Source of the DNA: Natranaerobius thermophilus JW/NM-WN-LF
GTDB lineage: Bacteria > Bacillota > Natranaerobiia > Natranaerobiales > Natranaerobiaceae
DNA: 64,000 nt
Assembly: GCF_000020005.1 (NCBI RefSeq)
Contig: NC_010718.1
Coordinates: 315,001-379,000, forward strand
Direction: 5' to 3'
Both the position numbers and the translations under genes were made by a program. The notes under the pieces were generated by a model that saw only the letters and a program-made list of their open reading frames with translations, did not search any database and was not told the DNA's origin. Numbering within the stretch: the first letter of the stretch is position 1; each line of letters starts with the position of its first letter. This document shows positions 34,473 through 42,556 of this stretch, piece by piece.

Positions 34473-36020
34473 ATGCTGATATTAGACAAAAAAATAAACT
34501 GGAATATAAAACGGTATAAAAAACTTGTTGTTGTTGTCATTATTATTCCAATTATTTTCTCTCTATTATTTTTAGGATGCAGTAGAGATGACACTTCTCA
34601 AGAAGAGAGTAAGGACATTGACTATATACAACCTTTAGAGATAGTAGGTGATGTAGAAGATTTTGTTTCGATTGAAAATATAAATGATATATCTGACACT
34701 GTAAGCCTCGAACACAGAGAAGAAGAATTAGAAGCATTACCATTAAATAAGCTGCTGGACAAATCACAACCTTATACTGAAGATTTTAAGGTTCTTTATG
34801 TTAGTCATGACGGATTCAGTGCCTCTATATCAAGTGATAATTTAGATGAATGTTATATTGCATTTACGCAGGAAAATGGTTGGGAAGCTATCAATAATAA
34901 CCACCCCGTAAGCAGCAATATCAAGGATATTGAAAGTATTGCAGTGGTTGCTAATAATTTATCCCTTGAAGATGGCTTCAATATCATAAAACCAGGAGAA
35001 AATATAACTAGCATTTCTCCGGGTGAGATATACAAAAATGGATATCATGTTTCAACTATGTACAGAGGGAGTTCAAGTGTGAGTCAAAATGGTGAAGACT
35101 TAGAAGCCAGTACTTTTAATCGAAAGAAAATAATTGATATTGAGAACTACGTAACCCTTGATGATAGCGATGAAATTATTGTAGTTGGAAAAAAAGGTGA
35201 AGTAGAAAATTATCGACAAGATGGTACCTTTGTTCTTAATAAAAATAATATTGGTTATATGGCTGGAGATGATATAGAAATCGATCAGGCTGCAGGAATC
35301 GTATTAGACCCCCCTGACAAAATGATTACAGAGGTTTACCATGATTCCAAGGAGCTGTTAACCCAAGATGAACAAGTACTGCTTATTTTAATAGACGGCT
35401 TGGGTTATCATCAGTATGAATATGCAATCGACAATGGGTATGCGCCATTTTTAAAGGAACTCCCTGCTCCAGAGAAAGCCATGGTGACATATCCCCCGGT
35501 AACACCAGTTAATGTGGCATCATCTTTAACAGGAGAGCTTCCTCATATTAATGGTGTATACAAAAGAGGGATTAGGCGCACAGAAGTTCCTACAATTTTT
35601 GGATATTGTGAAGATCACGGGAAGAAATCAACGGCTATTATAGGTCCTAAGGGAACAATAGAGTTGGAAATTGATCCAATACTATCTATGGATGGGAACG
35701 ATGATGGGAGTACTGATTATGAAAAAACTGAAAATGCTTTAAATGAAATGTCAAAAGACTATGATCTAATGTTTGTTCACTACAAAGATGTTGATATAGT
35801 TGGACACGATTATGGCGATATGGCTGAAGAGACTATGGAAGCTATAGCCTGGAATGATAAACTTGTAGAAGAACTGGTAACCACTTGGGAAGGTAAAGTA
35901 ATTATCTATGCCGATCATGGCATGCATGAAACCGAGGAAGGTGGAGATCACAATTCACTAATGACTGAAGATATGTTTATGCCTTACTGGAAATTTGATG
36001 GAGGTGAAATTAATGACTAA
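34473..36020 (+). CDS. Exported phosphodiesterase/phosphatase with molybdopterin-domain-like N-terminus
   Basis: A lipoprotein-like export signal (LLFLGCSRDD) is followed by a module at about 60-150 resembling PF00174 (LPLNKLLD, VSHDGFSASIS, ENGWEAINN). The C-terminal half (300-510) is an alkaline-phosphatase-superfamily phosphodiesterase. Metal ligands can be read in LILIDGLGYH, the active-site region YPPVTPVNVASSLTG, VHYKDVDIVGHDYG, YADHGMH and GGDHN. Such enzymes cleave nucleotide pyrophosphates or phosphate esters outside the cell. Fusion to the same module as its neighbours suggests it acts on the bound ligand before import. The gene overlaps the next by eight bases. Confidence 0.8.
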   Translation: MLILDKKINWNIKRYKKLVVVVIIIPIIFSLLFLGCSRDDTSQEESKDIDYIQPLEIVGDVEDFVSIENINDISDTVSLEHREEELEALPLNKLLDKSQPYTEDFKVLYVSHDGFSASISSDNLDECYIAFTQENGWEAINNNHPVSSNIKDIESIAVVANNLSLEDGFNIIKPGENITSISPGEIYKNGYHVSTMYRGSSSVSQNGEDLEASTFNRKKIIDIENYVTLDDSDEIIVVGKKGEVENYRQDGTFVLNKNNIGYMAGDDIEIDQAAGIVLDPPDKMITEVYHDSKELLTQDEQVLLILIDGLGYHQYEYAIDNGYAPFLKELPAPEKAMVTYPPVTPVNVASSLTGELPHINGVYKRGIRRTEVPTIFGYCEDHGKKSTAIIGPKGTIELEIDPILSMDGNDDGSTDYEKTENALNEMSKDYDLMFVHYKDVDIVGHDYGDMAEETMEAIAWNDKLVEELVTTWEGKVIIYADHGMHETEEGGDHNSLMTEDMFMPYWKFDGGEIND

Positions 36021-36525
36021 AAAGGTTTTAGCTGCAACGGCGGTACTTATTGTAATAGTGGTGGTATTTGCCTATTTAAATGCTGCAGAAAGTGAAGACA
36101 GGTTACAAAGTCAAAGGGAAGCTGAAATTTATCTAAAATCTGATGGAGAAGATATTGCCACTGTAGAGTTTGAGGATATTTTAGAACTCGATGAGCATGA
36201 ATTTGAAGAAACTTTAAGAAGCAGTGATAGTCCTGATAGGGATAATATGTATACTGGTATTTTAATGAAGGATTTAATTGAGGAATATGACATTTCTTTA
36301 TCAGACTCTGAACAGGTTGTAACTAGAGCCGCTGACGGCTATACCGTTGCCTTAACCCCGGATGAGGTACTTGATGAAGAAAATGTATATATTGTGTACA
36401 AAGTTAACGGGGAACCCCTTTCACCAAAAGAAGAAGGAGGATCAGGTCCTTATCAGGTAATTATCCGCCAGGATGAGTTTGGACAGCGGTGGAATAAATT
36501 TTTAATGGAGATTGATGTAAATTGA
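36013..36525 (+). CDS. Membrane-anchored molybdopterin-domain-like protein
   Basis: An N-terminal helix (KVLAATAVLIVIVVVFAYL) anchors or exports the protein of 170 residues. One PF00174-like module fills the rest: VEFEDILELDEHEFEETL, YTGILMKDLIEEY, TRAADGYTVALTPDEVL, VYIVYKVNGEPLS and FGQRWNKFLMEIDV. These match the sulfite oxidase-type fold well. The catalytic cysteine of true oxidoreductases is not seen. ATG 36013 follows GGAGGTG and overlaps the phosphodiesterase stop; its own stop overlaps ecfA1. Confidence 0.78.
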   Translation: MTKKVLAATAVLIVIVVVFAYLNAAESEDRLQSQREAEIYLKSDGEDIATVEFEDILELDEHEFEETLRSSDSPDRDNMYTGILMKDLIEEYDISLSDSEQVVTRAADGYTVALTPDEVLDEENVYIVYKVNGEPLSPKEEGGSGPYQVIIRQDEFGQRWNKFLMEIDVN

Positions 36526-37208
36526 GTTTTCCTGTCGAGATAAATAATCTTGGCTTCAGGTTCCCCAGTAACAGCAGTGATTTATTACAAAATATCAACC
36601 TAAAGGTCAAAGAAGGAGAAGTACTGGCAATTGTAGGCCTTAGTGGATGCGGGAAAAGTACCTTGTGTTACTGTATTAGCGGTATTATTCCTTTAATAAA
36701 ACAAGGAGTTATGGAAGGGGAAGTATTAATTAATGGTAGATCCACACAGGAATTAAGTTTATCACAAATAGCTACTAATTTGGGGATCGTTTTTCAAAAT
36801 CCGGAAACCCAGTTGTTTTCACCTACCGTTGAGGATGAGATTGCTTTTGGACCAGAAAATTTATGTTTTGCAAGAGATGCAATAGAAAAAAGGGTTGATG
36901 AATCCCTTAAAAAAGTAGGAATGGAACAACAAAGATACAAAAATCCTCATCATCTTTCTGGAGGACAAAAGCAATTAATAGCTCTAGCCTCTGTTTTAAG
37001 CTTGAATCCTAAAATACTAATTTTTGATGAAGCCATGTCCAAATTAGATCCTGATGGTAAAAAAATGATCAAAGATTTAATTATTGATCTAAAGAATGAA
37101 GGAAGAACAATTATTATGGTTGAGCATGATATGGCTAATCTAAATATAGCTGATAGAGTGAAACTTTTAGATGGTGGGAAACTGACTGATTTTACAGGAA
37201 GTTTATAA
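36522..37208 (+). CDS. ECF transporter ATPase A1
   Basis: One of two ATPases that drive the ECF transporter. Walker A is GLSGCGKSTLC, the Q-loop FQNPETQLFSPTVEDEIAFG is the ECF hallmark, and the signature is LSGGQKQLIAL. Walker B is ILIFDEAMSKLDP, with alanine-methionine where most have PTS or PTN. A switch histidine follows in VEHDM. TTG 36522 overlaps the stop of the previous gene. It lacks the long C-terminal domain of some EcfA proteins. Confidence 0.88.
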   Translation: MSFPVEINNLGFRFPSNSSDLLQNINLKVKEGEVLAIVGLSGCGKSTLCYCISGIIPLIKQGVMEGEVLINGRSTQELSLSQIATNLGIVFQNPETQLFSPTVEDEIAFGPENLCFARDAIEKRVDESLKKVGMEQQRYKNPHHLSGGQKQLIALASVLSLNPKILIFDEAMSKLDPDGKKMIKDLIIDLKNEGRTIIMVEHDMANLNIADRVKLLDGGKLTDFTGSL

Positions 37209-37213
37209 CTTAA

Positions 37214-37258
37214 GAACCAGTCGTCACGTATTCTAGTGACTTTAGTCATGAGAGGTTC
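37214..37258 (+). other. Structured spacer between the two ECF ATPase genes
   Basis: GAACC (37214-37218) pairs with GGTTC (37254-37258), and inside GTCAC (37223-37227) pairs with GTGAC (37236-37240). It is the only sizeable gap in an otherwise overlapping operon. It may tune the expression ratio of the two ATPases; no T-tract follows, so it is not a terminator. Confidence 0.4.
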
Positions 37259-37284
37259 AAAAACTCTAATAGGTATTGTTAGGG

Positions 37285-37971
37285 GTGATAAAGCTGATTA
37301 GAGTTGATAATGTAAGCTATAGTTATAATGGTACAGAACAGGTTTTAGATGGGATGAATTTGACTCTTTCTGATGGTAAATTGACTGCTTTAATAGGTGC
37401 TAACGGAAGTGGTAAAACCACCCTGGGAAAATTAATGGCGGGGGTTTTACAACCAACTTCAGGACAAGTATTAATTGACGATAAAGATACCAGAGAAATG
37501 TCCCTCGGAGAAATTGGAAAAAGAATAGGTTATCTATTTCAAGAACCAGACAGACAAATATTTGCTCCAACTGTGGAAGAAGAGCTGTCCTTTGTATTAA
37601 AAGTCAGAGGGTTCTCAGATAATGAAATAAGTGAATTGGTAAATGACATGTTGTCCTTGTTTCACCTGGATCATTTAAGGTCTAGTTTTCCCTTTTATTT
37701 AAGTAAGGGAGAGAAACAGCGCCTTGCTCTAGCCTCAATACTAATTAATAAACCTGATTTTTTAATTTTAGATGAACCAACAACAGCTTTAGATATAAAA
37801 CGTAAGTCTGAACTTTTGGAAATATTAAAGAAGCTTTTAGATAACGATGTTGGTATGCTGATTATAAGTCATGATTACGAATTTGTTACTCAATATGCTG
37901 ATAGGATTATTAAGATAGCTGGAGGTGAGATTATTAGTGACACACGAACAAGTGCAGAACAATCAATATGA
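37285..37971 (+). CDS. ECF transporter ATPase A2
   Basis: Second ECF ATPase. The N-terminus IRVDNVSYSYNG is typical. Walker A is GANGSGKTTLG, the Q-loop FQEPDRQIFAPTVEEELSF, the signature is degenerate LSKGEKQRLAL, and Walker B is FLILDEPTTALD. The H-loop is IISHDYEF. GTG 37285 is used; AGGGGTG (37281-37287) could alternatively serve a CTG at 37294, which would give the common MIRVDN start. It overlaps ecfT by 35 bases. Confidence 0.88.
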   Translation: MIKLIRVDNVSYSYNGTEQVLDGMNLTLSDGKLTALIGANGSGKTTLGKLMAGVLQPTSGQVLIDDKDTREMSLGEIGKRIGYLFQEPDRQIFAPTVEEELSFVLKVRGFSDNEISELVNDMLSLFHLDHLRSSFPFYLSKGEKQRLALASILINKPDFLILDEPTTALDIKRKSELLEILKKLLDNDVGMLIISHDYEFVTQYADRIIKIAGGEIISDTRTSAEQSI

Positions 37972-38707
37972 TCCCAGGACTAAACTATTTATAGTAATGT
38001 GTCTCTCCAGCTTGGCAGTGTTTCTAGAAGATTTAGTATTGATGACAGGAGTGTTGATTGTAGCCCTTGGTATATCATTTTATTTCCAGAGTGAAGTTCT
38101 AAAGGCAATTTATAAGCTCAGAAAATTTTTGTGGATTTTTGTTGCCATGGTTTTTATTCAAAGTATTTTCACCTCTGGAGGAGAAGAGTTATTTAGTATC
38201 GGTGATATTACTGTTCTTTCCTCCTTAGGGGTTACCAGGGGTATATCCATAATTCTCAGGATTATGATTATACTTGTATCAGCCACTATTATGGGTACTT
38301 CCAGCTCAAGGGATATCGTTCAAGGTCTCTATCAATGGAAAATTCCTTATGAATTAGCGTTTATGGTTGCCATAGCAATAAGATTTTTGCCATTGTTAAA
38401 AGAAGAAGCAGTTGATATAATCACTGCTATTCAGTTACGAGGACTAGAATTAGAAAAAGTCCCATGGGGCAAAAAAATTAAAATTTATTCCTACCTGATA
38501 ATGCCAATGATATCAAGTGTTATCGTGAAATCCAGGGAACTGGCCATAGCCGTAGAAATGAGAGGTTTCAGAGCTTATCCAACTCGGACAAGTTATCGGG
38601 TATTACATTTATCTATAAAAGATTATGCAGTGATGTTTTCTGCAGGTTTGATAACTGCAGCTATATTATCAATTTATTTCGGGGACTTTATTAACTTAGC
38701 AGGGTAA
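37937..38707 (+). CDS. ECF transporter transmembrane component EcfT
   Basis: Membrane scaffold that links the S-component to the ATPases. It has about five helices and the two ARG-type coupling helices: AIQLRGLELEK near 178 and AVEMRGFRAY near 217. The start is GTG 37937, nine bases after GGAGGTG. With a dedicated S-component and two ATPases in one operon, this is a self-contained (group I-like) ECF transporter rather than one sharing a common module. Confidence 0.88.
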   Translation: MTHEQVQNNQYDPRTKLFIVMCLSSLAVFLEDLVLMTGVLIVALGISFYFQSEVLKAIYKLRKFLWIFVAMVFIQSIFTSGGEELFSIGDITVLSSLGVTRGISIILRIMIILVSATIMGTSSSRDIVQGLYQWKIPYELAFMVAIAIRFLPLLKEEAVDIITAIQLRGLELEKVPWGKKIKIYSYLIMPMISSVIVKSRELAIAVEMRGFRAYPTRTSYRVLHLSIKDYAVMFSAGLITAAILSIYFGDFINLAG

Positions 38708-38718
38708 GGGGGTATAAC

Positions 38719-39486
38719 ATGAGAGTACTATCAGTTGCAGGTATTACAGGATCTGGTAAAACAACAATTATTGAAAATATTATTACTGAATTAACAAAAA
38801 GACGGTATTCCGTAGGGTCAATTAAAGAAATTCACTATGAGAAGTTTGCCATTGATGAAGAAGGTACTAATACTGATAGACATTATAAAGCAGGAGCGGA
38901 TCTGGTTACAGCAAGAGGCTATTTTGAAACAGATATTCTATACAAAAAACGTCTATCTGTACAGGATATACTTAGGCAGTATGACCATGATTACGTAGTA
39001 TTAGAAGGTGTTGAGGATTTTTTTGTTCCTAAAATTATATCAGCCCATAATATAGAAGAAATCGAAGCAAAGCTTGATGAAACTGTATTTGCAATCTCCG
39101 GTAGAATCTCTAATGAAATTGAAGAATATCAAGGGATACCAGTGATTAATACAATCACTAATATTGATCAAATGGTAGATTTGATTGAGCAAAAAGTGTT
39201 TCCTGCTCTTCCTAATTTACCTGAAAAATGTTGCGGAACATGTGGATATTCATGCAAGGAATTAACAGGGGAAATTTTAAGGGGTGAGAGGGATAGGAAT
39301 GACTGTCCTATTGGAAGTGAAAATTCAGTTCAACTTAAAGTTGATGGTCATGAAATAGACATGGTTCCTTTTGTACAAGACATACTTAGAAATGCTGTTG
39401 AAGGTGTAGTAAAAGAGTTAGATGGGTACAAGAAAAATGCCAGAATTGAAATAACAATAGGTGATAAAAATGGTACTTCCCGATAA
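38719..39486 (+). CDS. mobB: MobB-like GTPase with C-terminal cysteine cluster
   Basis: Residues 1-165 are a MobB P-loop GTPase (GITGSGKTTIIENII, then DRHYKAGADLVTARGY, YVVLEGVEDF). MobB helps join a nucleotide to molybdopterin. The C-terminus holds CCGTCGYSCKELTGEILRG and a later cysteine in NDCP, a probable Fe-S or metal site found in some anaerobe MobB proteins. It begins 11 bases after ecfT, in the same operon. Its presence is the strongest sign that the ECF transporter deals with molybdenum or tungsten cofactor. Confidence 0.85.
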   Translation: MRVLSVAGITGSGKTTIIENIITELTKRRYSVGSIKEIHYEKFAIDEEGTNTDRHYKAGADLVTARGYFETDILYKKRLSVQDILRQYDHDYVVLEGVEDFFVPKIISAHNIEEIEAKLDETVFAISGRISNEIEEYQGIPVINTITNIDQMVDLIEQKVFPALPNLPEKCCGTCGYSCKELTGEILRGERDRNDCPIGSENSVQLKVDGHEIDMVPFVQDILRNAVEGVVKELDGYKKNARIEITIGDKNGTSR

Positions 39487-40174
39487 TTTCATTAAAAATT
39501 GGCAAATTAAAGATTATGACTTTGTACAACAATTTAAAAGTAAGAAGAATCAAGTACTAAAATTAAAAGTAATTACTAAAAACAATGAAGAACATTTTTT
39601 AGTTTGTAAGTCATTTACTAATTACCGAAAATATTATCAAGAACTCAGCACTCTAAATAAGCTATCAAAGATTGATGCTCCAGTACCAAGACTTCTATAT
39701 AGTTCTAATAAAATAATAATAACAGAATATATTGACGGGTTTTTATTGGTTGATGAATTATTCAAAGGGGGAAATTCTTTAATTAATGAGCTAGGTAAAA
39801 CTCTCGAAAGAGTTTATAATGCATTGGCTGTAGACTCTTATAAAAACAACGTTATTTTAGGGGATATGAATCTGAGAAACTTCATTATTGATAAAAACAA
39901 AAACAAAATTTACAGACTAGATTTTGAATCAGTTGAAAAAGGACATCTATCAAAGGATATTGGTAAATTGTGTGCTTTTTGCATCAGTTATGATCCACCT
40001 TTTACTGACTATAAATTGAACCTAACTAAAGAACTTTTTGATTACTTCAAAAATAGATTTTTACTGTCATCAAGTTTCATAACAAATGAGGTTTTAATTG
40101 AACTATCTAATATTGAAAAGCGCAGAGAAATAGTAGTACCTGAAAAAGTAAAATATAATATATATAAATGGTAG
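39470..40174 (+). CDS. Kinase-fold protein (APH/WaaP-like)
   Basis: A 234-residue protein with a small protein-kinase-like fold. A lysine in HFLVCKSFTNYRKYYQE, the ITEYIDGFLLVDELF hinge, the catalytic loop GDMNLRNFIID and the metal-binding YRLDFES match aminoglycoside-phosphotransferase or WaaP-like kinases. ATG 39470 follows AGGTGA and overlaps mobB by 17 bases, so it belongs to the ECF operon. Its substrate is unknown; phosphorylating an imported small molecule would fit. Codon use and AT content are similar to the upstream genes. Confidence 0.7.
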   Translation: MVLPDNFIKNWQIKDYDFVQQFKSKKNQVLKLKVITKNNEEHFLVCKSFTNYRKYYQELSTLNKLSKIDAPVPRLLYSSNKIIITEYIDGFLLVDELFKGGNSLINELGKTLERVYNALAVDSYKNNVILGDMNLRNFIIDKNKNKIYRLDFESVEKGHLSKDIGKLCAFCISYDPPFTDYKLNLTKELFDYFKNRFLLSSSFITNEVLIELSNIEKRREIVVPEKVKYNIYKW

Positions 40175-40203
40175 TTTAGTGTGATTTAATGTAATTAAAG
40201 CTA

Positions 40204-40242
40204 AAGCCATGGCTAACCAAAAAAAGTTAGTCCATGGCTGTA
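40204..40242. terminator. Terminator at the end of the ECF operon
   Basis: AGCCATGGCTAAC pairs with GTTAGTCCATGGCT (one bulged T) across CAAAAAAA. It lies between the convergent kinase-fold gene and mop. The T-tract is weak on the plus strand. Confidence 0.6.
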
Positions 40243-40265
40243 TTCCGATTCTGCTGTAATAGGAA

Positions 40266-40475
40266 CTATTCTTTTATAAACATTACGGAAGACGCTTTTA
40301 TTAAAGCTGTTATTTGTTCGCCCTCTGTAATTTTCATGCTTTCCTGAGAACTTTTTGTTATCATTCCTACAATTTTATCACCCCCAGGTGTTTCAATTTC
40401 TACTTCCGAGTTTACTGTGCCAGGATTAACATTGGTTACTGTACCTGTGATTTTATTTCTACCACTTATTTGCAT
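40266..40475 (-). CDS. mop: Molbindin (Mop/TOBE single-domain protein)
   Basis: A 69-residue TOBE/Mop domain: MQISGRNKITGTVTNVNPGT, then NSEVEIETPGGDKIVGMIT and a C-terminal GEQITALIKASSVMFI. Molbindins bind molybdate or tungstate as hexamers and buffer it in the cytoplasm. ATG 40475 lies eight bases after AGGAGG. As the ModE-like regulator here lacks this domain, Mop could also act as its sensing partner, which is speculation. Confidence 0.93.
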   Translation of the reverse strand: MQISGRNKITGTVTNVNPGTVNSEVEIETPGGDKIVGMITKSSQESMKITEGEQITALIKASSVMFIKE

Positions 40476-40783
40476 CTGCCTCACCTCCTGATTTTATGGT
40501 TTCCAAAAAGCAAAAACTTATTTATAATTTAAGGAATCTTTGCTCCATATTGTTCATAACTTTCTTTTCGATGTACTCGTCATATATATAATAAATGAAA
40601 TTTTCAAAAGGGTTATATACGAAAATGTTGAAAACAAATAACAACAGGAATTATTGGTCATTTAGAGTGGAATTATTCAAACTGCAATGTGAGATAAATT
40701 AATTGTATTGGGTAACGAAGATCAAATAAGGGAATTCTTAACTATTGCTGTCCCTACTAATAAAGCTAAAAGGAGAAATCCCA

Positions 40784-41476
40784 ATGAGAATATTTAAAGA
40801 AATTACAATAGAAGTTTTACAGGCTGTGCTTCCTCTGACTATTGTTGTATTTTTGTTACAAGTAGTTGCTTTGTCATCTCCAGCTGAAGAAGTTTTACAA
40901 TTTTTAGTCGGATTGATTTTCGTAGTTTTAGGTTTAATATTATTCCTCGTCGGTATACGCATAGGACTACTTCCTATGGGTGAATCCATTGGAAACTCAA
41001 TTCCGCAAACCGGGAAATTAGGACTTGTTGTATTCTATGCTTTTTTACTAGGTTTTTTAGTGACAGCTGCAGAACCAGATGTCAGGGTGTTAGCTTCTCA
41101 AATAGACATGGTCTCTGATGGTGCTATTCCTCATCATGTATTAATTTATACTGTTGCTATTGGTGTAGGGGTATTTGTATCTCTGTCTATGATTAAAGTG
41201 GTTTTAGACATACCGTTGAAGTATATATTGATTGTTTGCTATATTGGAGTTTTTATTATGTCTGTTTTTACTCCTACTTATTTTGTCCCTATTTCTTTCG
41301 ATGCGGGAGGGGTAACTACAGGTCCATTAACAGCCCCCTTTATCATAGCATTAGGTGTTGGTGTGAGTTCTGTATTAAGCAGCCGAACCACTGCTAATGA
41401 CAACTTTGGTTTTGTTGCATTAGCATCAATTGGTCCGATAATCGGAGTGATGATACTGGGGGTGATTTACGGGTGA
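40784..41476 (+). CDS. DUF1538 membrane protein, first copy
   Basis: A 230-residue membrane protein with about six helices. DUF1538 marks are GLLPMGESIG, FLVTAAEPDVRVLASQID and the ISFDAGGVTTGPLTAPF loop, which looks like a substrate or ion site. Function is not established; the repeated charged loops in the membrane suggest a transporter. ATG 40784 follows AAAGGAG. It overlaps the second copy by four bases. Two PII-like genes follow, implying control by a nitrogen- or nucleotide-type signal. Confidence 0.85.
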   Translation: MRIFKEITIEVLQAVLPLTIVVFLLQVVALSSPAEEVLQFLVGLIFVVLGLILFLVGIRIGLLPMGESIGNSIPQTGKLGLVVFYAFLLGFLVTAAEPDVRVLASQIDMVSDGAIPHHVLIYTVAIGVGVFVSLSMIKVVLDIPLKYILIVCYIGVFIMSVFTPTYFVPISFDAGGVTTGPLTAPFIIALGVGVSSVLSSRTTANDNFGFVALASIGPIIGVMILGVIYG

Positions 41477-42234
41477 GTGAAGTTGTTATTTTTGAAGGCC
41501 TATGGAATACCATTATAGAAGTTTTTATAGCTTTACTTCCATTGATAGCTTTCTTTGCCTACTTTCAATTAGTGTACCTAAAGCTTCCACGAGTGGAAGT
41601 TGCCAACATGGCTAAAGGTGTTATTTTAACTTTTCTTGGTATAGTTTTCTTCTTACAAGGTGTACATGTAGGTTTTTTACCTATTGGAGAATTATTGGGA
41701 CAGGGTTTGGTTCAACATACAGAAAAGTGGTTTGTTATTCCTGTAGGCTTCATTCTAGGAGCTGTGGCAACCTTCGCTGAACCTGCTGTTAGGGCTTTAA
41801 GTGATGAGGTAGAAAAAGTATCTGCAGGATATATTCCACAAATCATATTATTAGTAACTCTGTCATTAGGTGTAGGTTTATCCATTGCTTTGGCAATGAT
41901 TAGGATAATCGTTGGTATACCATTAATGTACTTACTACTTCCAGGATATGGATTGGCTTTGGCCACTACTTTTATTACGAAAGAAAACTTTGTCTCCATT
42001 GCTTTTGACTCTGGAGGAGTAGCTACTGGCCCAATGACGGTTACATTTATTATGGCTTTTTCAGTAGGTGTGGCATCTGAAATTGAAGGTAGAGATCCTT
42101 TGATTGAAGGATTTGGGATGATAGCATTGGTAGCTTTGATTCCGATTTTATCCGTACTAATATTGGGTTTAATTTATTCAAGAAAGGAGAAACAAGATGA
42201 ACGAGACCTTGAATATGAAGAAAAAGAATCATAG
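41473..42234 (+). CDS. DUF1538 membrane protein, second copy
   Basis: Paralogue of the preceding gene, 253 residues. The same motifs recur: GFLPIGELLG, AVATFAEPAVRALSDEVE and IAFDSGGVATGPMTVTF. Together the two probably form a pseudo-symmetric heterodimer, as seen when a fused DUF1538 protein is split. GTG 41473 overlaps the first copy's stop. Its C-terminus is charged and overlaps the first PII-like gene by 38 bases. Confidence 0.85.
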   Translation: MSEVVIFEGLWNTIIEVFIALLPLIAFFAYFQLVYLKLPRVEVANMAKGVILTFLGIVFFLQGVHVGFLPIGELLGQGLVQHTEKWFVIPVGFILGAVATFAEPAVRALSDEVEKVSAGYIPQIILLVTLSLGVGLSIALAMIRIIVGIPLMYLLLPGYGLALATTFITKENFVSIAFDSGGVATGPMTVTFIMAFSVGVASEIEGRDPLIEGFGMIALVALIPILSVLILGLIYSRKEKQDERDLEYEEKES

Positions 42235-42556
42235 TGTAATAGTGACCATAGTAAAAAAAGGGAAAGCCAAAAAGATTTGTCAGGTAGCGAAAGATGCTGG
42301 AGCAAAAGGTGGAACAACATTATTGGCTAGAGGTACTAGTATAAAAGACTTTAGAAAAGTATTTGGTATTTCTATAGATGAACAAAGGGCGGTTGTTTTA
42401 ACTATTGTAAAGCAGGAATTAGAAGATAAAGTATTCGAAGAAATTTTAGATAAATGTGAACTTAATAAACCAGGAACCGGAATTACTTTTATAGTGGATT
42501 TAAAGAAAGTTGATGGTATTGCACACTTGTTAAAGGAGGCTTCACAAAATGACTGA
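42197..42556 (+). CDS. PII-like regulator, first copy
   Basis: A 119-residue protein of the PII/GlnB superfamily: VIVTIVKKGKAKKICQVAKD followed by AGAKGGTTLLARGT, and the C-terminal GTGITFIVDLKKVDGIAHL. The GGTxLxARGT segment resembles the nucleotide-binding B-loop region in PII proteins. PII proteins sense ATP/ADP, 2-oxoglutarate or other small molecules and bind transporters. The gene overlaps the DUF1538 gene and the next PII gene, so it is in the same operon and likely gates that membrane complex. Confidence 0.82.
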   Translation: MNETLNMKKKNHSVIVTIVKKGKAKKICQVAKDAGAKGGTTLLARGTSIKDFRKVFGISIDEQRAVVLTIVKQELEDKVFEEILDKCELNKPGTGITFIVDLKKVDGIAHLLKEASQND

